Shown one piece after another: positions 1-10,578 of a DNA stretch of 64,000 nt. The stretch is from Exiguobacterium alkaliphilum 12/1. GTDB lineage: Bacteria > Bacillota > Bacilli > Exiguobacteriales > Exiguobacteriaceae. How positions within the stretch are numbered: the first letter of the stretch is position 1; each line of letters opens with the position of its first letter. The stretch spans positions 55,625 through 119,624 of the forward strand of contig NZ_JJMW01000032.1 of assembly GCF_000714435.1 (NCBI RefSeq). Reading direction: 5' to 3'. The notes under the pieces were generated by a model that saw nothing but the letters and a program-made list of their open reading frames with translations, was not told the origin of the DNA and did not search any database. The position numbers and the translations under genes are program-made.

Positions 1-2730
1 CGGCAGTTGACGCAACCATTTTCTTAAGTTGCTAAACAGTTGAACCGGGTGTTCTTCAAATGAATTTCCAAAGAAGGTCTCATTCACGCCTAAAAGAGAA
101 TGACGAATATTTTGATCCATTTTAAAGAACTCAAATTCATAAAAGCTCGCTTCTTGTTCAAGAATGGAATACAACAAATCTGCGTTCATTTCTTCAACAA
201 ATAGTCCATTCGCGTAGAAGGAAAGTTGATGCCAATAGTCTTTGAGTAGAGCTACTGTCAGAATCGGAACAATCGGTTTTCTCATGCCATAAGGTTCTTT
301 CTGTAAAACTTGCATAAGTGTTAACAAATTGCCACGATCTGAAGTCTCAAGATAATTTAGCATTGATGCTCGCATATTTTTCAATATGTCTGAATTCAAG
401 TTCGTTAAGTTAAATGGGTCGATTTGATTGTTTTTCAAAATCGAGACATAAATTAAATAGTCTGGACCAAACCCATCTATCTCGATATCTTCGATCGCAC
501 GACTCTTCATCAATTTATCAAGTACTCCAACCGCTGCATTACGTTGAACTTTAGAAACTTTTTGCTTGTTGAATCCTTCATTTCGTACTTCTAACGTCTC
601 ATTAAATCGTTCGCTCATCCAATTTGATAAGAAATTTTCAAGCGCAAATCTAGACGTAATTCCTTCAACTTTTTTATTACCGTAAAACCAGTTCAAATGT
701 TGAGGACTAAAGTTTTCAAGTGGCGATAAATACTGTTGGATTTCAAAAATCAGGTTCTCCATCCGGTAACCAATTTCGGATTCTAACTGCTCATCTGTTT
801 TCAAAAGCACCTTATCACTTAACATGTGCATGAGTGTACGATATTCATCAATTTTCTCGACAAGTTCTTGTTTATCTAATTTAAATTCAACAAACAATCG
901 TTGGTTATCAGCAGTTGAGTGATCAATTAATTGAAGATGTGATTTTTCTGTTTCTGCCGAACTTAGAATGACAGACAATTCCCCATCCGATGCCGTCTGT
1001 TTTTCCAATATCGAATCAGCATCAAAATAAAAATCAACTTCAATATATCGTGTCATACTCTTTTCGCTGTTATATGTTAAAGGCAGATAATACTTGTTCT
1101 TGGTTAGTTCTTTCAATGGTTGTGCTCTTAAAACATTATCGTCTTTTATCTTCAGACGATATTGCTGAACTAATTCATCAAGCTCTAGAATTGAACCTGT
1201 ATACATTTCATAAGAGCTTGTGATTCGGTTGTATCTCAGTAATTTCACCTGAATCAACTCATCGATAACCGCTTTTGCCTCATCGACACTGATTCCAAGT
1301 GCGAAACTGATTAAATCTTCTTTGATTGAAAACTTCCCTTTGAAGTTCTCAAGAAGGGTAAGTAACTTGATTAGACGAAGAGCTGAATCAGTCACCCCAT
1401 AACTAACGGCGAAACGATACTGTTTTAATTCTTCGATACGATAATATAATGTTTCATCAGAGTAAAAATAGTCGAACAACTCGTCCGCATAATACCACTT
1501 TGTCTCGTCGAATTTGCCGTCAAACTGAGCTAAAAACATGTACAACGTCCGCTCGTTTTGGCCGAGAATATTCGACAAGTGTGGCAAGAGATAAATTGTT
1601 AGCGGATGAATCGGCTGACATCCTTCTAATATAGTTCCGTCAATTTCTTGTGAAGACATTTGAGGAAATAAATTGAACTTGGTTATGTCAATTTTATATC
1701 GCTCAATATCATTTTGGAGAAATAGACTAGGCGTATTCACTTCATCTTGACGCCCTAATACCTTAAAGGCAGAACGATAAAAAAGAGAAGAATCGCTCTC
1801 TAAATAATGTGCACGGAAACGCTTTTCGACTCGCTCTAATTCCGACTTTGAAAAGCTGTTTTTTTCTGCATATTGTCGTAAACCAGAGTGCGTAATAAAT
1901 AACACTCCTAAGTTTTCGAGTCGATTCGAAAGTTCGGCTAAATCTTGCATTTCTTGCATTGCTTTGTACGTGCTAGCTTTATCAAGCAGCTGGAGAAAAC
2001 GTCCGAACTCATCGTAAGTAATGAATAACCCGACTTTTTGTTTCTTTAACTGCTTCAAAATATACTCAAGCTGTTCTAATTCGTTCGTCGAAGAAGTAAC
2101 AGTCAAAGTAGCGCCTGAAGTCAAAATCGTATAGTACCTTTTAAACGTCTCTGATGCTTCTTTATTTCCTGCCTTTATCTGCGCTACTAGTGTATCAATA
2201 CCGTGGTCATCTTTTGCACACAAGTCTTTCAAATTTGAGTACGTGTTTTGATAATTCTTGCGCCAATTCTTAATCGTTTGAACAATTTGCTCTTCTTCAC
2301 CTTTTAGGCTAAAAGAAATATCTTCGTCTTTTAACGATTGAATCGTATTTTGAAGAATAACTTCTGCTAGTTTCCCAGAGTGACCGACAATTGCTACAGG
2401 AATCCATCGCTTGTCTTTAGACCGGATTACGCTTTCCAAATACGAGCTTTGCTCTTGGTTGATCTGCGCGACGTTCGAATAGAAACCTTTTAACGCTTTC
2501 CCATTACGTCGACTCATCATCAAGTTTGAGATAATAGCACCTACCATTGATTTCCCCGCACCATACGGACCTATTAATAGATGGGCATTCGATATCTCAT
2601 TAGGATTTGTGACCGTCTCTAGCACTGTTTGAATGATGTTCAGCTGCTTATCATTTGGTACAAATTGCGTAAGTAAATTGTCTTTATGAAAGTCGTACGA
2701 AATATTAACGCTTGGTTGAAACTTATGCAT
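1..2730 (-). CDS. sspC: SspC-like large ATPase of a DNA phosphorothioation system (C-terminus beyond window)
   Basis: The frame is open from the ATG at 2730 to the left edge, giving 910 residues without a stop, so the C-terminus is missing. A Walker A motif GPYGAGKS lies at residues 54-61 in an N-terminal P-loop domain, and the remainder is helical and charged without another motif I recognise. The start is preceded by GAGG at good spacing and overlaps the end of the DUF4007 gene by 8 nt, so the two are translationally coupled. In the SspABCD pathway the ATPase SspC works with the nickase SspB and the PP-loop enzyme SspD to put sulfur into the DNA backbone. The assignment rests on the neighbour order (DUF4007 then ATPase) and the nearby PAPS-reductase-like gene. 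A generic defence-island ATPase is the alternative. Confidence 0.72.
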   Translation of the reverse strand, partial: MHKFQPSVNISYDFHKDNLLTQFVPNDKQLNIIQTVLETVTNPNEISNAHLLIGPYGAGKSMVGAIISNLMMSRRNGKALKGFYSNVAQINQEQSSYLESVIRSKDKRWIPVAIVGHSGKLAEVILQNTIQSLKDEDISFSLKGEEEQIVQTIKNWRKNYQNTYSNLKDLCAKDDHGIDTLVAQIKAGNKEASETFKRYYTILTSGATLTVTSSTNELEQLEYILKQLKKQKVGLFITYDEFGRFLQLLDKASTYKAMQEMQDLAELSNRLENLGVLFITHSGLRQYAEKNSFSKSELERVEKRFRAHYLESDSSLFYRSAFKVLGRQDEVNTPSLFLQNDIERYKIDITKFNLFPQMSSQEIDGTILEGCQPIHPLTIYLLPHLSNILGQNERTLYMFLAQFDGKFDETKWYYADELFDYFYSDETLYYRIEELKQYRFAVSYGVTDSALRLIKLLTLLENFKGKFSIKEDLISFALGISVDEAKAVIDELIQVKLLRYNRITSSYEMYTGSILELDELVQQYRLKIKDDNVLRAQPLKELTKNKYYLPLTYNSEKSMTRYIEVDFYFDADSILEKQTASDGELSVILSSAETEKSHLQLIDHSTADNQRLFVEFKLDKQELVEKIDEYRTLMHMLSDKVLLKTDEQLESEIGYRMENLIFEIQQYLSPLENFSPQHLNWFYGNKKVEGITSRFALENFLSNWMSERFNETLEVRNEGFNKQKVSKVQRNAAVGVLDKLMKSRAIEDIEIDGFGPDYLIYVSILKNNQIDPFNLTNLNSDILKNMRASMLNYLETSDRGNLLTLMQVLQKEPYGMRKPIVPILTVALLKDYWHQLSFYANGLFVEEMNADLLYSILEQEASFYEFEFFKMDQNIRHSLLGVNETFFGNSFEEHPVQLFSNLRKWLRQLP

Positions 2731-3604
2731 AGCTACTTACCTCTTTACTATATTGTTTATATCTTTCTTCAAGTGCTGAGATAGACGATACTTCTCTAGT
2801 TAGCAGTACCGTATCAAGCTTGTTTGTGCGAATGAAGCGTAATGGATAGTCTTCTGTCATCTGAGTCACGTATTCCACAATCGCGCTTCTCGAAAGATTA
2901 AACACCTTCCCCCAAAGTTCTGGAGCCTCAGCTAATTCTTCGACTGCAAATTCAGTCTGTCCGTACTTTTCTGAATAGATCAAAAGTGACATGAATAAAA
3001 TATCCCGGATTTCTTCTACATCCGCAAACGACTTAGTGTAATAATTGTTTACGCTCTTAGAAATCATCTCTAGATTTTCGAGCGGACATGAAATGACATC
3101 TTCAGGAGTAAGTTGTTTATAATCTTTCAACGAATACATGTTGAGAAGACAATCTATATCTCGCTTCAATGTATTTTCAGAGACACTCTTCAACCCATTC
3201 ACTTCTACCCATTTTTCTAAAGATCTCATTAAACGTTCACGATCAAACACGGATTCTCGATATTCATTAAAGAACCAATACCAAGTAGTAGCGATGTCTT
3301 TGTTCGTGACCAAATTATAATGCAACATTCCTAACGTCAGTCCATGTTGCAGATGTCGATCATAACGGAACACGACATTTCCAAAGTCAGTGAAGGCATG
3401 AACTGTTTGTTTCCCCTTCTGCTCCTCGATAACATTTGTAGCAATCAACCAATGTCGCAAAGATTTCGCCATGTTTTTTCCTAATCCTAGTACCTCAAAA
3501 TGATTTTTTTCATAAAAAAATCTAGAGTTCTGATTAACGTGTGTCAATCCTTTATTTATCCACGAAGGTCGAAAATAAAAACTCTGATGTTGTCCAAATC
3601 CCAT
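2723..3604 (-). CDS. sspB: DUF4007 protein, SspB-like DNA nickase
   Basis: This 293-residue protein opens with the DUF4007 signature: a GQHQSF element, FRPSWINKGL, and LGLGKNM about 40 residues later. DUF4007 proteins are linked to DNA phosphorothioation, and SspB is the strand-nicking component of the single-strand PT system. The start at 3604 follows AGGTGGG. The stop overlaps the start of the following ATPase gene. Upstream, a 61-nt gap with a strong hairpin separates it from the DptH-like gene, so the modification pair B-C may be expressed differently from the restriction genes. No catalytic residues can be assigned by eye. DUF4007 membership is fairly sure; nickase function is inferred from the family. 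Confidence 0.8.
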   Translation of the reverse strand: MGFGQHQSFYFRPSWINKGLTHVNQNSRFFYEKNHFEVLGLGKNMAKSLRHWLIATNVIEEQKGKQTVHAFTDFGNVVFRYDRHLQHGLTLGMLHYNLVTNKDIATTWYWFFNEYRESVFDRERLMRSLEKWVEVNGLKSVSENTLKRDIDCLLNMYSLKDYKQLTPEDVISCPLENLEMISKSVNNYYTKSFADVEEIRDILFMSLLIYSEKYGQTEFAVEELAEAPELWGKVFNLSRSAIVEYVTQMTEDYPLRFIRTNKLDTVLLTREVSSISALEERYKQYSKEVSSYA

Positions 3605-3634
3605 AATTTTCCCACCTATCTTCCAAAAGAAGTA

Positions 3635-3658
3635 AAGTAGCTGCTTATGCAGCTACTT
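3635..3658 (-). terminator. Intergenic hairpin between sspH and sspB, possible attenuator
   Basis: Perfect 10-bp arms (aagtagctgc at 3635-3644, gcagctactt at 3649-3658) surround a 4-nt loop. Read on the minus strand, the stem is followed by TTTACTTCTTTT, a weak T-rich tail. It lies between the DptH-like stop and the DUF4007 start, so it may partly terminate transcription or act as a processing site. Confidence 0.6.
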
Positions 3659-3665
3659 CACGGGT

Positions 3666-6600
3666 TTATTTCTTAAAGTGTTGCATCAATGCACGTAAAG
3701 CGAGCGGTTGTAAGTATGGACTCTTGCCTCGTGCCGGTTCTTTGTTTGTCTTGAATAGATAATCACCTTTTCCAGCCAAATTCTCCCCGCCTGACGTATC
3801 CATTACTACGTTCGAAGCTACGCTGTCTGTGACGCGAAGACATAACCGTGCTGCCAAGTTGTTCTTGATGGTTGTACTGATAATCTCAGCCTTTGGAGAC
3901 TGCGTACAGACAATCATATGGATGCCTGCCGCCCGTCCTTTTTGCCCTAGACGCTTGATAGCAGTTTCGATTCGCTGAGCGAATTCTTTATCCTGCATCA
4001 TGAAGTCTGCAAACTCGTCAAATACAATCACCATTCTTGGCAAGATTTCTTCATGTCGGTTTTCTTGTGCTAATAACTCGTTATATTCCATTAAATTCTT
4101 TGCATATGAGTCACGGAACTTAGTATAACGATGTTCCATCTCTGCAATCATAACATCTAAATAATCAGCTGATTCAATCAAATCTAACAAAACTTTTTCC
4201 GTATGCTTAACCCCGTCAAACATTGAGAATTCAACTTGTTTAGGATCGATAAATACGAATTGAAGTTCAGTTGGATCATAAAGACACATCATCGACATAA
4301 CAATTGAGTTCAAACTTACACTCTTCCCACTCCCAGTCGATCCAGCAACTAACATGTGTGGCTCTGTTCCATTAAAATCAACCGTCATAACTTCATTTAG
4401 TGGACTCAACCCGATAGGAACAATGAATCCTTTCTCCAGCTCTTGATTTGTCACATCGTTACGTACATACTTCATAAACTGTGAGAAGTAGATTGTATCA
4501 GGGTCGTTACGATTGATATCAATATTGATTCCGTTACGATCACTAAAGATGGTCGGAGGAGAATCAATGTGAAGCCAAAGCGGCATATCTTTCGCCTTTT
4601 TCTCTACGGCTGTAATGCTTTGATTCGGTGGAATTCTGCCAATAATTCGAATAACACTGGCCCCAACAATCGTGCGCTCTACCGTAAACTGAACTCCGTT
4701 GATTCTTAGTTTCGTCTGCAAAGTGTCTGCGTAACGATTACCGAGTTCTTGAAGGGCCGCGTCAAACGATTCTTCGTTCGGTACTTGAACGTTTAATAGT
4801 GCAATTTCTTCCGGATACTCATGCTCAGCAACTGACGGATCCTTTGGTTGAACTGGTTCAACTGGTTCAACTGGTTCAACTAAATCATCCGATTCGTCTT
4901 CTCCGTCTGAATTCACAGGCGGTTGAATTGGTGTTATAGAAGAAGGAATATCTCCTTGTTCTCCCTCTGGAACTTTCGGTAGCATCTTATTAATTGGATC
5001 TGGCTCAACAACAGCAATAGGATTCGGCTGAACAACGCTCACATCATCTCCAATTTCCAACTTCACTTCATCGCTAGAAACGTTCATTTCTGAGAGGATG
5101 TATGATCGTGTGAACGTATGAACGGAAATACCGTCTTCGTCTTCACGTTCAAAGTAATGACCTGGAGCAAGCTCTACTCTACCTTCAAATACAGTGTTCT
5201 TGTTATGAATATATGCATAAATCGATTTAGTGAAAGAGAAGTTAATTTTCACATTCGGATTATGCTTGAGTTCGTGTAGGAGAGCTAGCTCATATTCTTC
5301 ATAAGCTCGTTTATCTTCAAGATGGAGTAAGAACGAATTAAGATACAATTCTCTTTCAAGTGTTGATTCGAACCTTCTAAAGAATTTCTGTAACGCTCTT
5401 TCTCCAGACAACAGTTGAACTTTCGCGTCCGTCACTTCGCTAACATAACTCTCTTGTTGGATGAGTTTTAGTTCAACTAAATCAAAGTTAATATCATATG
5501 TTTCTGTATCTGCTGAATATTGAATCGTTGTTTTCAGCAAATCCGGCCGCTTTTGTCGCGTTCTAAACCACTCAAGTTCATCACACATATCCCATAAGAC
5601 GACAGTATCTTGATGATCCTGGTTTTGAGCAACAGTCAAATACACAGATAAAAACTCGTTTACAAATTTGCCAGGACCTAATGCGCGGAGTACAAGTCCA
5701 CCAGAAAGATCTTTGACAATCTTCAAAGACTCATCTACTTTCCGCTCGTCTAAAGTTGTAACTTTTAACTGGTCTTTTAGACGACTATGGAGTCTCGTCC
5801 GGTAATAATTCGTCTCGACATCTTTTTCAGAAGATCTTCTTATTGAATCCGAAGAAGAAACGAGAACCTTAATTTCTTCTTTTCCAGAGCGGTTTACGTG
5901 ATATCGAATAATATTCGAACCCTCTGCTACCTGTTTCATAAGAAGTGGATCCATAAATTTATCGTAAGTGATGACCCAATTAAACTTTTCATGCGCCAAT
6001 TTATATAATGTATTCGTTTCAGTACGTGTTACAGAGAGCCTTCCTTTTAATAGACCAATCTTTTCTGATTCAATAACTAGTCCGTCTTTTAAAATAGCTT
6101 GCATATTATAGAATTGTTGCATGAGTTTCGGCTGTGTAGGTGACACATAATTGATAAGACGTGTTCCTTCTTTAATCGATTTAAACTCACGGTTTTCATA
6201 AAATGCCCATTGCTTATCGGTGAGCTCACATTCTTTGTATGCTTCCGGATAAAACTGATGGGGAACTTTAAGATTATCCTGTTGTCCAAAATAATCGATG
6301 AAAACAGCTAAGTCAAAATCGAGCATCAATGTATCTAGTTTTTCCTCGAGAGTCTTAGAATCACTAAAAGGTAAAACATTAATTTCTAGCCGTGGAAATT
6401 CTCCAAATACATCTACTGCATTCATATAATCTTCTTGAGATTGTATCCATTGATTAATTTCGTCATAGAGCATGGCCGCCCGAGCCGGACTGTGGATTGT
6501 GACATTTAATTTTCTTACGCTGTCTTTCTTTAAAATCTGTTCAATACTCTTTTTAACGAACTCTAAATTCGTGACATACAAGAATAAAATATCTAAGCAA

Positions 6601-8876
6601 TCTGCTGTGTAAGGATAGACTCGTACATAATCATGGGCGACTTTTTCAATCTCTTTTGCGAATGAGGTAGCTTGAGAAGCTACACTTTCAATTTCTCCAC
6701 CTTCAAGATATGTCCCTTGTCCGTAGAATTCATCTTGAACGAAAAGATGATGACCTTCTCGCGATACATAGTATGAAGGGGCTAAGTTAGCGAAAGACCC
6801 TCTTAAGTATTCTTTATATTGTTTTAAGTCTTCAACGTCTTGAATCTTATTTCGGCCATGAGACGTGTCAGAGAGATCTGCTATCAATTTACCGAAATGA
6901 ACGAGTTTGTAGCCATACGTGATAAATCGAATCGGATTAAAGATGGAGACGATTTTCCGCTCTACTTCAGACTGTCTGTTATTTCTTGCTTCGACAATAT
7001 TTATCGTGGCCATATCATTCAGAAGCGAATAAATTTTACGGACTCCATCAATATCTTCCTCAGTACAATTTAAGAACTCTTGTGTGAGATCTGCCACTTT
7101 TTTCAAGTCATCAATCGTCACCCCACGCTCTTCAACAAAAATAGTTTGCAAAAGCGCAGTGTATTTCTTGTTGAACTCATCAAACTGTTGAATAGGTTTT
7201 AGTAACCGTTTATCAGTAAGGGATGTATATTTCGTTTGTTCCGAAAGATAATCTCGGAAGTCCTTTTCACTTGGAGTCCCACGTTTAACATCAATATACT
7301 GAAGATAACCACTTTGAATTTGGTTAATAAACTGCGAGAAGCTATTTTCGCTAATCGTTTCGCCAGCATCAACTTTAAATTCTGTCTTAGCCAGTGGTTC
7401 TTCATTTCGAAGAAGTCTTAGTGTGACTTTCAGCACTTCTACTTCTTTAGATACATCTTCTGTGCCTTTCAAGTGAGACAAAACAATAATATTAGATGAG
7501 AGCATAGACAACGATTTCAAGTGAAAGTTAAAGAAGGCAGCTTGCTTCTCAGAAAGTTCAAGATTCTCATCGATTGAGAGCTCAAATGAGAAATTACCTT
7601 CAAAATGTTCATGATCAATATCTTCAAGCATTACTAAACTCTCGGAAAGCACAGCCTCAAAAATATCAATGTATTCGGAAGGATTCTCTAACTTATTTTC
7701 AATATTGACAATCTTCTTAAGGATCACTTCTTTTTCTAGTTCTTCTTCAAACTCTTCTCTAAATTCTCGTATTGCATCTAAGTCATTTTTTGAGTTGACT
7801 GCTTCTACACCTTTATCAAATCGATTTTCCGCATCGATTTTTTGTTGTTTTAACTGGTTCTCTTCTTCAACTGTCTCCGCAAGGTCGATTGCTGTAACGT
7901 ATTTATCAATTAAGATATCTCTAGCGTTATTCAATTTGTCCCTTAGAGAGTTTGATACTTTAAATCCAAATATACGCTCGGCGTCATTGTAAGACACTAG
8001 CGACAATAAATCGTTATTTTTACGCTCAATAAACTCCGTAGCCTTCTCAAGAAAATGGACTTCATCACTAAAGCTTCTCCATATCTCAGTAGAGTAATTC
8101 GTTTTTTCCTCATTCGACATGAAATTCTCTAAGTTTTTAGCCAACCTTTCAGGATCAAGATAAGAAACCATTGTCTTTCTCAAGTGACTAAGCAAGAAAT
8201 TTTTTCTCAGCTGCTTTCGAAGCGCCTCCAATGACTCAAACTTTAAAAACTCATCCTTGAACAATCGGAAATGAGGTAGTTGTTTTCCAAGAATTGTTTT
8301 AAACGGTTCCTCTGAGTCATTCTTTGTATTAATGACGTCTTCCAAATAAGCAATCAGCATAGACAGTTGTAAATCTAATTCACCCTTATACTGATATGCT
8401 CCAATCAACCTCATTAAATCTCTAATCTGATGTGGTTCCAAATAAGAATTCTCGTGAAGAGCTTGATCAAGACTCTTTAATCCCTCGGATGACAATAATT
8501 GAGTCTCGTCAATCGAAACGATATCTTTGAGACTTTGTGCTTCCGGGGTTCTCTCGTTCATCAATAAGATTAGAGCCTCTTTTGACTTAACATTATTCCT
8601 TAACCAAACGCCATTCTCATTTTCACTTAAAACGAACGAATCAAATCCATCTATTTGTTTAATTGTTCGAATTAACGGGTTATAGAAATTCTTAAACTGA
8701 CTTTCATCTTCTAAAAGTGCATTTAATATGGCTGGAAAGTAATCCTCATTAATTCCCTCAATTTTAATTAAGACTTTCTCTGCATTTTTCTTTTTGTGAT
8801 CTTTTAAATAATTTAACAGATACTGAGCAATCCAATGACCTATGATTGTCTCTTTATATGAAGTGCTTACTGGCAT
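3666..8876 (-). CDS. sspH: DptH/SspH-like giant protein with C-terminal FtsK/HerA-type DNA translocase domain
   Basis: This 1736-residue protein has a long helical, charged N-terminal region. A Pro/Glu/Asp-rich linker near residues 1300-1350 contains three VEP repeats. The C-terminal motor has Walker A GSTGSGKS near residue 1510, an FIDPKQVEFS element typical of FtsK/SpoIIIE proteins, and Walker B VIVFDEFADF near 1615. Size and layout match DptH, the motor subunit of phosphorothioation-dependent restriction, which attacks DNA lacking PT marks. I chose the ATG at 8876 because AGGAG lies 9 nt upstream; the ATG at 8882 would leave only 3 nt. It is third in the F-G-H order, 29 nt after the DptG-like gene. 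Family is well supported; the nuclease activity of the complex cannot be placed. Confidence 0.8.
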   Translation of the reverse strand: MPVSTSYKETIIGHWIAQYLLNYLKDHKKKNAEKVLIKIEGINEDYFPAILNALLEDESQFKNFYNPLIRTIKQIDGFDSFVLSENENGVWLRNNVKSKEALILLMNERTPEAQSLKDIVSIDETQLLSSEGLKSLDQALHENSYLEPHQIRDLMRLIGAYQYKGELDLQLSMLIAYLEDVINTKNDSEEPFKTILGKQLPHFRLFKDEFLKFESLEALRKQLRKNFLLSHLRKTMVSYLDPERLAKNLENFMSNEEKTNYSTEIWRSFSDEVHFLEKATEFIERKNNDLLSLVSYNDAERIFGFKVSNSLRDKLNNARDILIDKYVTAIDLAETVEEENQLKQQKIDAENRFDKGVEAVNSKNDLDAIREFREEFEEELEKEVILKKIVNIENKLENPSEYIDIFEAVLSESLVMLEDIDHEHFEGNFSFELSIDENLELSEKQAAFFNFHLKSLSMLSSNIIVLSHLKGTEDVSKEVEVLKVTLRLLRNEEPLAKTEFKVDAGETISENSFSQFINQIQSGYLQYIDVKRGTPSEKDFRDYLSEQTKYTSLTDKRLLKPIQQFDEFNKKYTALLQTIFVEERGVTIDDLKKVADLTQEFLNCTEEDIDGVRKIYSLLNDMATINIVEARNNRQSEVERKIVSIFNPIRFITYGYKLVHFGKLIADLSDTSHGRNKIQDVEDLKQYKEYLRGSFANLAPSYYVSREGHHLFVQDEFYGQGTYLEGGEIESVASQATSFAKEIEKVAHDYVRVYPYTADCLDILFLYVTNLEFVKKSIEQILKKDSVRKLNVTIHSPARAAMLYDEINQWIQSQEDYMNAVDVFGEFPRLEINVLPFSDSKTLEEKLDTLMLDFDLAVFIDYFGQQDNLKVPHQFYPEAYKECELTDKQWAFYENREFKSIKEGTRLINYVSPTQPKLMQQFYNMQAILKDGLVIESEKIGLLKGRLSVTRTETNTLYKLAHEKFNWVITYDKFMDPLLMKQVAEGSNIIRYHVNRSGKEEIKVLVSSSDSIRRSSEKDVETNYYRTRLHSRLKDQLKVTTLDERKVDESLKIVKDLSGGLVLRALGPGKFVNEFLSVYLTVAQNQDHQDTVVLWDMCDELEWFRTRQKRPDLLKTTIQYSADTETYDINFDLVELKLIQQESYVSEVTDAKVQLLSGERALQKFFRRFESTLERELYLNSFLLHLEDKRAYEEYELALLHELKHNPNVKINFSFTKSIYAYIHNKNTVFEGRVELAPGHYFEREDEDGISVHTFTRSYILSEMNVSSDEVKLEIGDDVSVVQPNPIAVVEPDPINKMLPKVPEGEQGDIPSSITPIQPPVNSDGEDESDDLVEPVEPVEPVQPKDPSVAEHEYPEEIALLNVQVPNEESFDAALQELGNRYADTLQTKLRINGVQFTVERTIVGASVIRIIGRIPPNQSITAVEKKAKDMPLWLHIDSPPTIFSDRNGINIDINRNDPDTIYFSQFMKYVRNDVTNQELEKGFIVPIGLSPLNEVMTVDFNGTEPHMLVAGSTGSGKSVSLNSIVMSMMCLYDPTELQFVFIDPKQVEFSMFDGVKHTEKVLLDLIESADYLDVMIAEMEHRYTKFRDSYAKNLMEYNELLAQENRHEEILPRMVIVFDEFADFMMQDKEFAQRIETAIKRLGQKGRAAGIHMIVCTQSPKAEIISTTIKNNLAARLCLRVTDSVASNVVMDTSGGENLAGKGDYLFKTNKEPARGKSPYLQPLALRALMQHFKK

Positions 8877-8905
8877 ATTCATAATCTCCTTTAGTTAATC
8901 TTGGA

Positions 8906-10546
8906 TTATGCAAAATAAGGATTTCGAATTAGAGCAGTTGCATCTGAATATTCTTGCAATAACCCGTTCTGTTTTAATTTTTGTCTCATTTTTTTCTCAT
9001 TACTTCTAAAGTGGGATAGATTAATTCCTTCTTTTGAATAAAGGCCAGAGACTTTGGCTGCGTCTTCACCAATGATAATTTGATATTTATCATAAAGTTT
9101 TCGCAAAAAATCATCGTATGGGAGCGTGATTTCTCCGTCTAATGTTGCAAATACTAAAGCACTCAAAATATTGTCATGTAGCACATAACGAGCTTTAGCA
9201 CCTTTACCTGAGATAATGAATTGACCGTCGCGTGCTAACGTTTTCATAATTGGTAATTGTGACTTGGATAAATCCTCCATGTATAGCTCGATAATTCGTA
9301 ATCTCAACATTTTTTCAGCTTTCTCAAGATTAGGTGTCTCAAGAGCTTCAATCAGCTTTTTCTTCTTAGGTGTATGAAGACTGTTCAGGTTAAGCTCTTC
9401 AAAAAATGAAGTATATCCTGCAACTTTTGTTTTTTGTGCATCATTGAAGCTTCGTTTCCAGCCATCAATCTTTTCCTCGGCCCGATCTTTCGGAAATACT
9501 TCCGCCACACGTTCTTCAACAAACTTCTTATACGCTTCACTTACAACAGCCTCATGGATACGGTAGGAATCTTGCGCTAAGAATTTTATCGATTTATTTT
9601 GTCCTTCAAAACAATCAATAAAGTAGTTCGTTTTCTCTTGAACAATTTGTTCTGCTTGATGAATCATGTATCGATGAAGCTGGAACGTAATAAGTGACGT
9701 CAAAATATCAAACATTTCATACACATCAATTTTCAATGTTAAAAGAGCATTCAATTCCTCAGCAAACTCTTGATAAAGTTTTAAATCCGTTGCTGGAAGA
9801 AGTGGATATTCTGATTTTTCCCATCCGCTGATAAAGTCTTTTAACTCACTATCTTTGATTAAAGGTGCTGGTTGATCTTTAGTTATGATAGCTGACTCTG
9901 TGAAAGCATACTCTTCGAACGCCTCGTTAATCTGATTAACGACCGTAATCAATCCGCTCGAATTGGATAGTAGGCCCTTCATATTTCTCTCGATATTCTC
10001 ACGAAGTTCTTTATTATCTACTGTTCCGTAATGCAACATAAGATAATAAAGCTCGCCTCCCCTAGCAAAAAAGTTTCGCTCATAATTATATGTTGGACTC
10101 TTTAACTTTCCTTTATCTCTGTTGACGCGTATTTCTGTATATAGCAATGACTCATGTAATGGGTACATCATTTGAGCATACCATGATCGATCAACTGGTT
10201 TTCCCATTGGTGTTGTCAATGGAATCGTGAGATTTTTAAAGAATGTTTGTAAATCTTCTAATTGTTTTTCATTAATTCCAAGCCGTTCTCGAATTAAATC
10301 TTTCTTCTCATTGTCAAAAACAGCAATGTGACCCTTCGACCCTTCCTTTTCTCCTTCGTAGACGAATTGACGGAATTCAATCATTTTACGACGATTATAA
10401 TATTTTCTCTGCAAACTAAACCCAGTACCTGCCATTACGTTTAAAAACTCTAATGTATATTCAGGTCCTCTTTGACCATCTTTGAAACGATGCCCCCATA
10501 TTTCAGCACCAATTTTACTTGAGAAACTAATTTTTTCTTGTTCCAT
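8906..10546 (-). CDS. sspG: DptG/SspG-like phosphorothioation-dependent restriction protein
   Basis: This 546-residue protein shows no P-loop, nuclease or membrane motif that I recognise. It looks largely helical and soluble. It is identified by position between the DptF-like ATPase (32-nt gap) and the DptH-like motor (29-nt gap), by size, and by the conserved three-gene restriction cassette known from PT systems. The start ATG at 10546 has GGAG 8 nt upstream. In that cassette all three products are needed to restrict unmodified DNA, so this is probably a structural or effector subunit of the complex. An unrelated hypothetical protein inserted in the operon is possible but less likely. Confidence 0.65.
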   Translation of the reverse strand: MEQEKISFSSKIGAEIWGHRFKDGQRGPEYTLEFLNVMAGTGFSLQRKYYNRRKMIEFRQFVYEGEKEGSKGHIAVFDNEKKDLIRERLGINEKQLEDLQTFFKNLTIPLTTPMGKPVDRSWYAQMMYPLHESLLYTEIRVNRDKGKLKSPTYNYERNFFARGGELYYLMLHYGTVDNKELRENIERNMKGLLSNSSGLITVVNQINEAFEEYAFTESAIITKDQPAPLIKDSELKDFISGWEKSEYPLLPATDLKLYQEFAEELNALLTLKIDVYEMFDILTSLITFQLHRYMIHQAEQIVQEKTNYFIDCFEGQNKSIKFLAQDSYRIHEAVVSEAYKKFVEERVAEVFPKDRAEEKIDGWKRSFNDAQKTKVAGYTSFFEELNLNSLHTPKKKKLIEALETPNLEKAEKMLRLRIIELYMEDLSKSQLPIMKTLARDGQFIISGKGAKARYVLHDNILSALVFATLDGEITLPYDDFLRKLYDKYQIIIGEDAAKVSGLYSKEGINLSHFRSNEKKMRQKLKQNGLLQEYSDATALIRNPYFA

Positions 10547-10578
10547 GGAGTATTCTCCTATTCATAAAATAATTAATT

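Noticed and set aside
4852..4878. Phase-variable switch in sspH
   Set aside because: The 9-nt unit keeps the frame, so slippage cannot turn the gene off.
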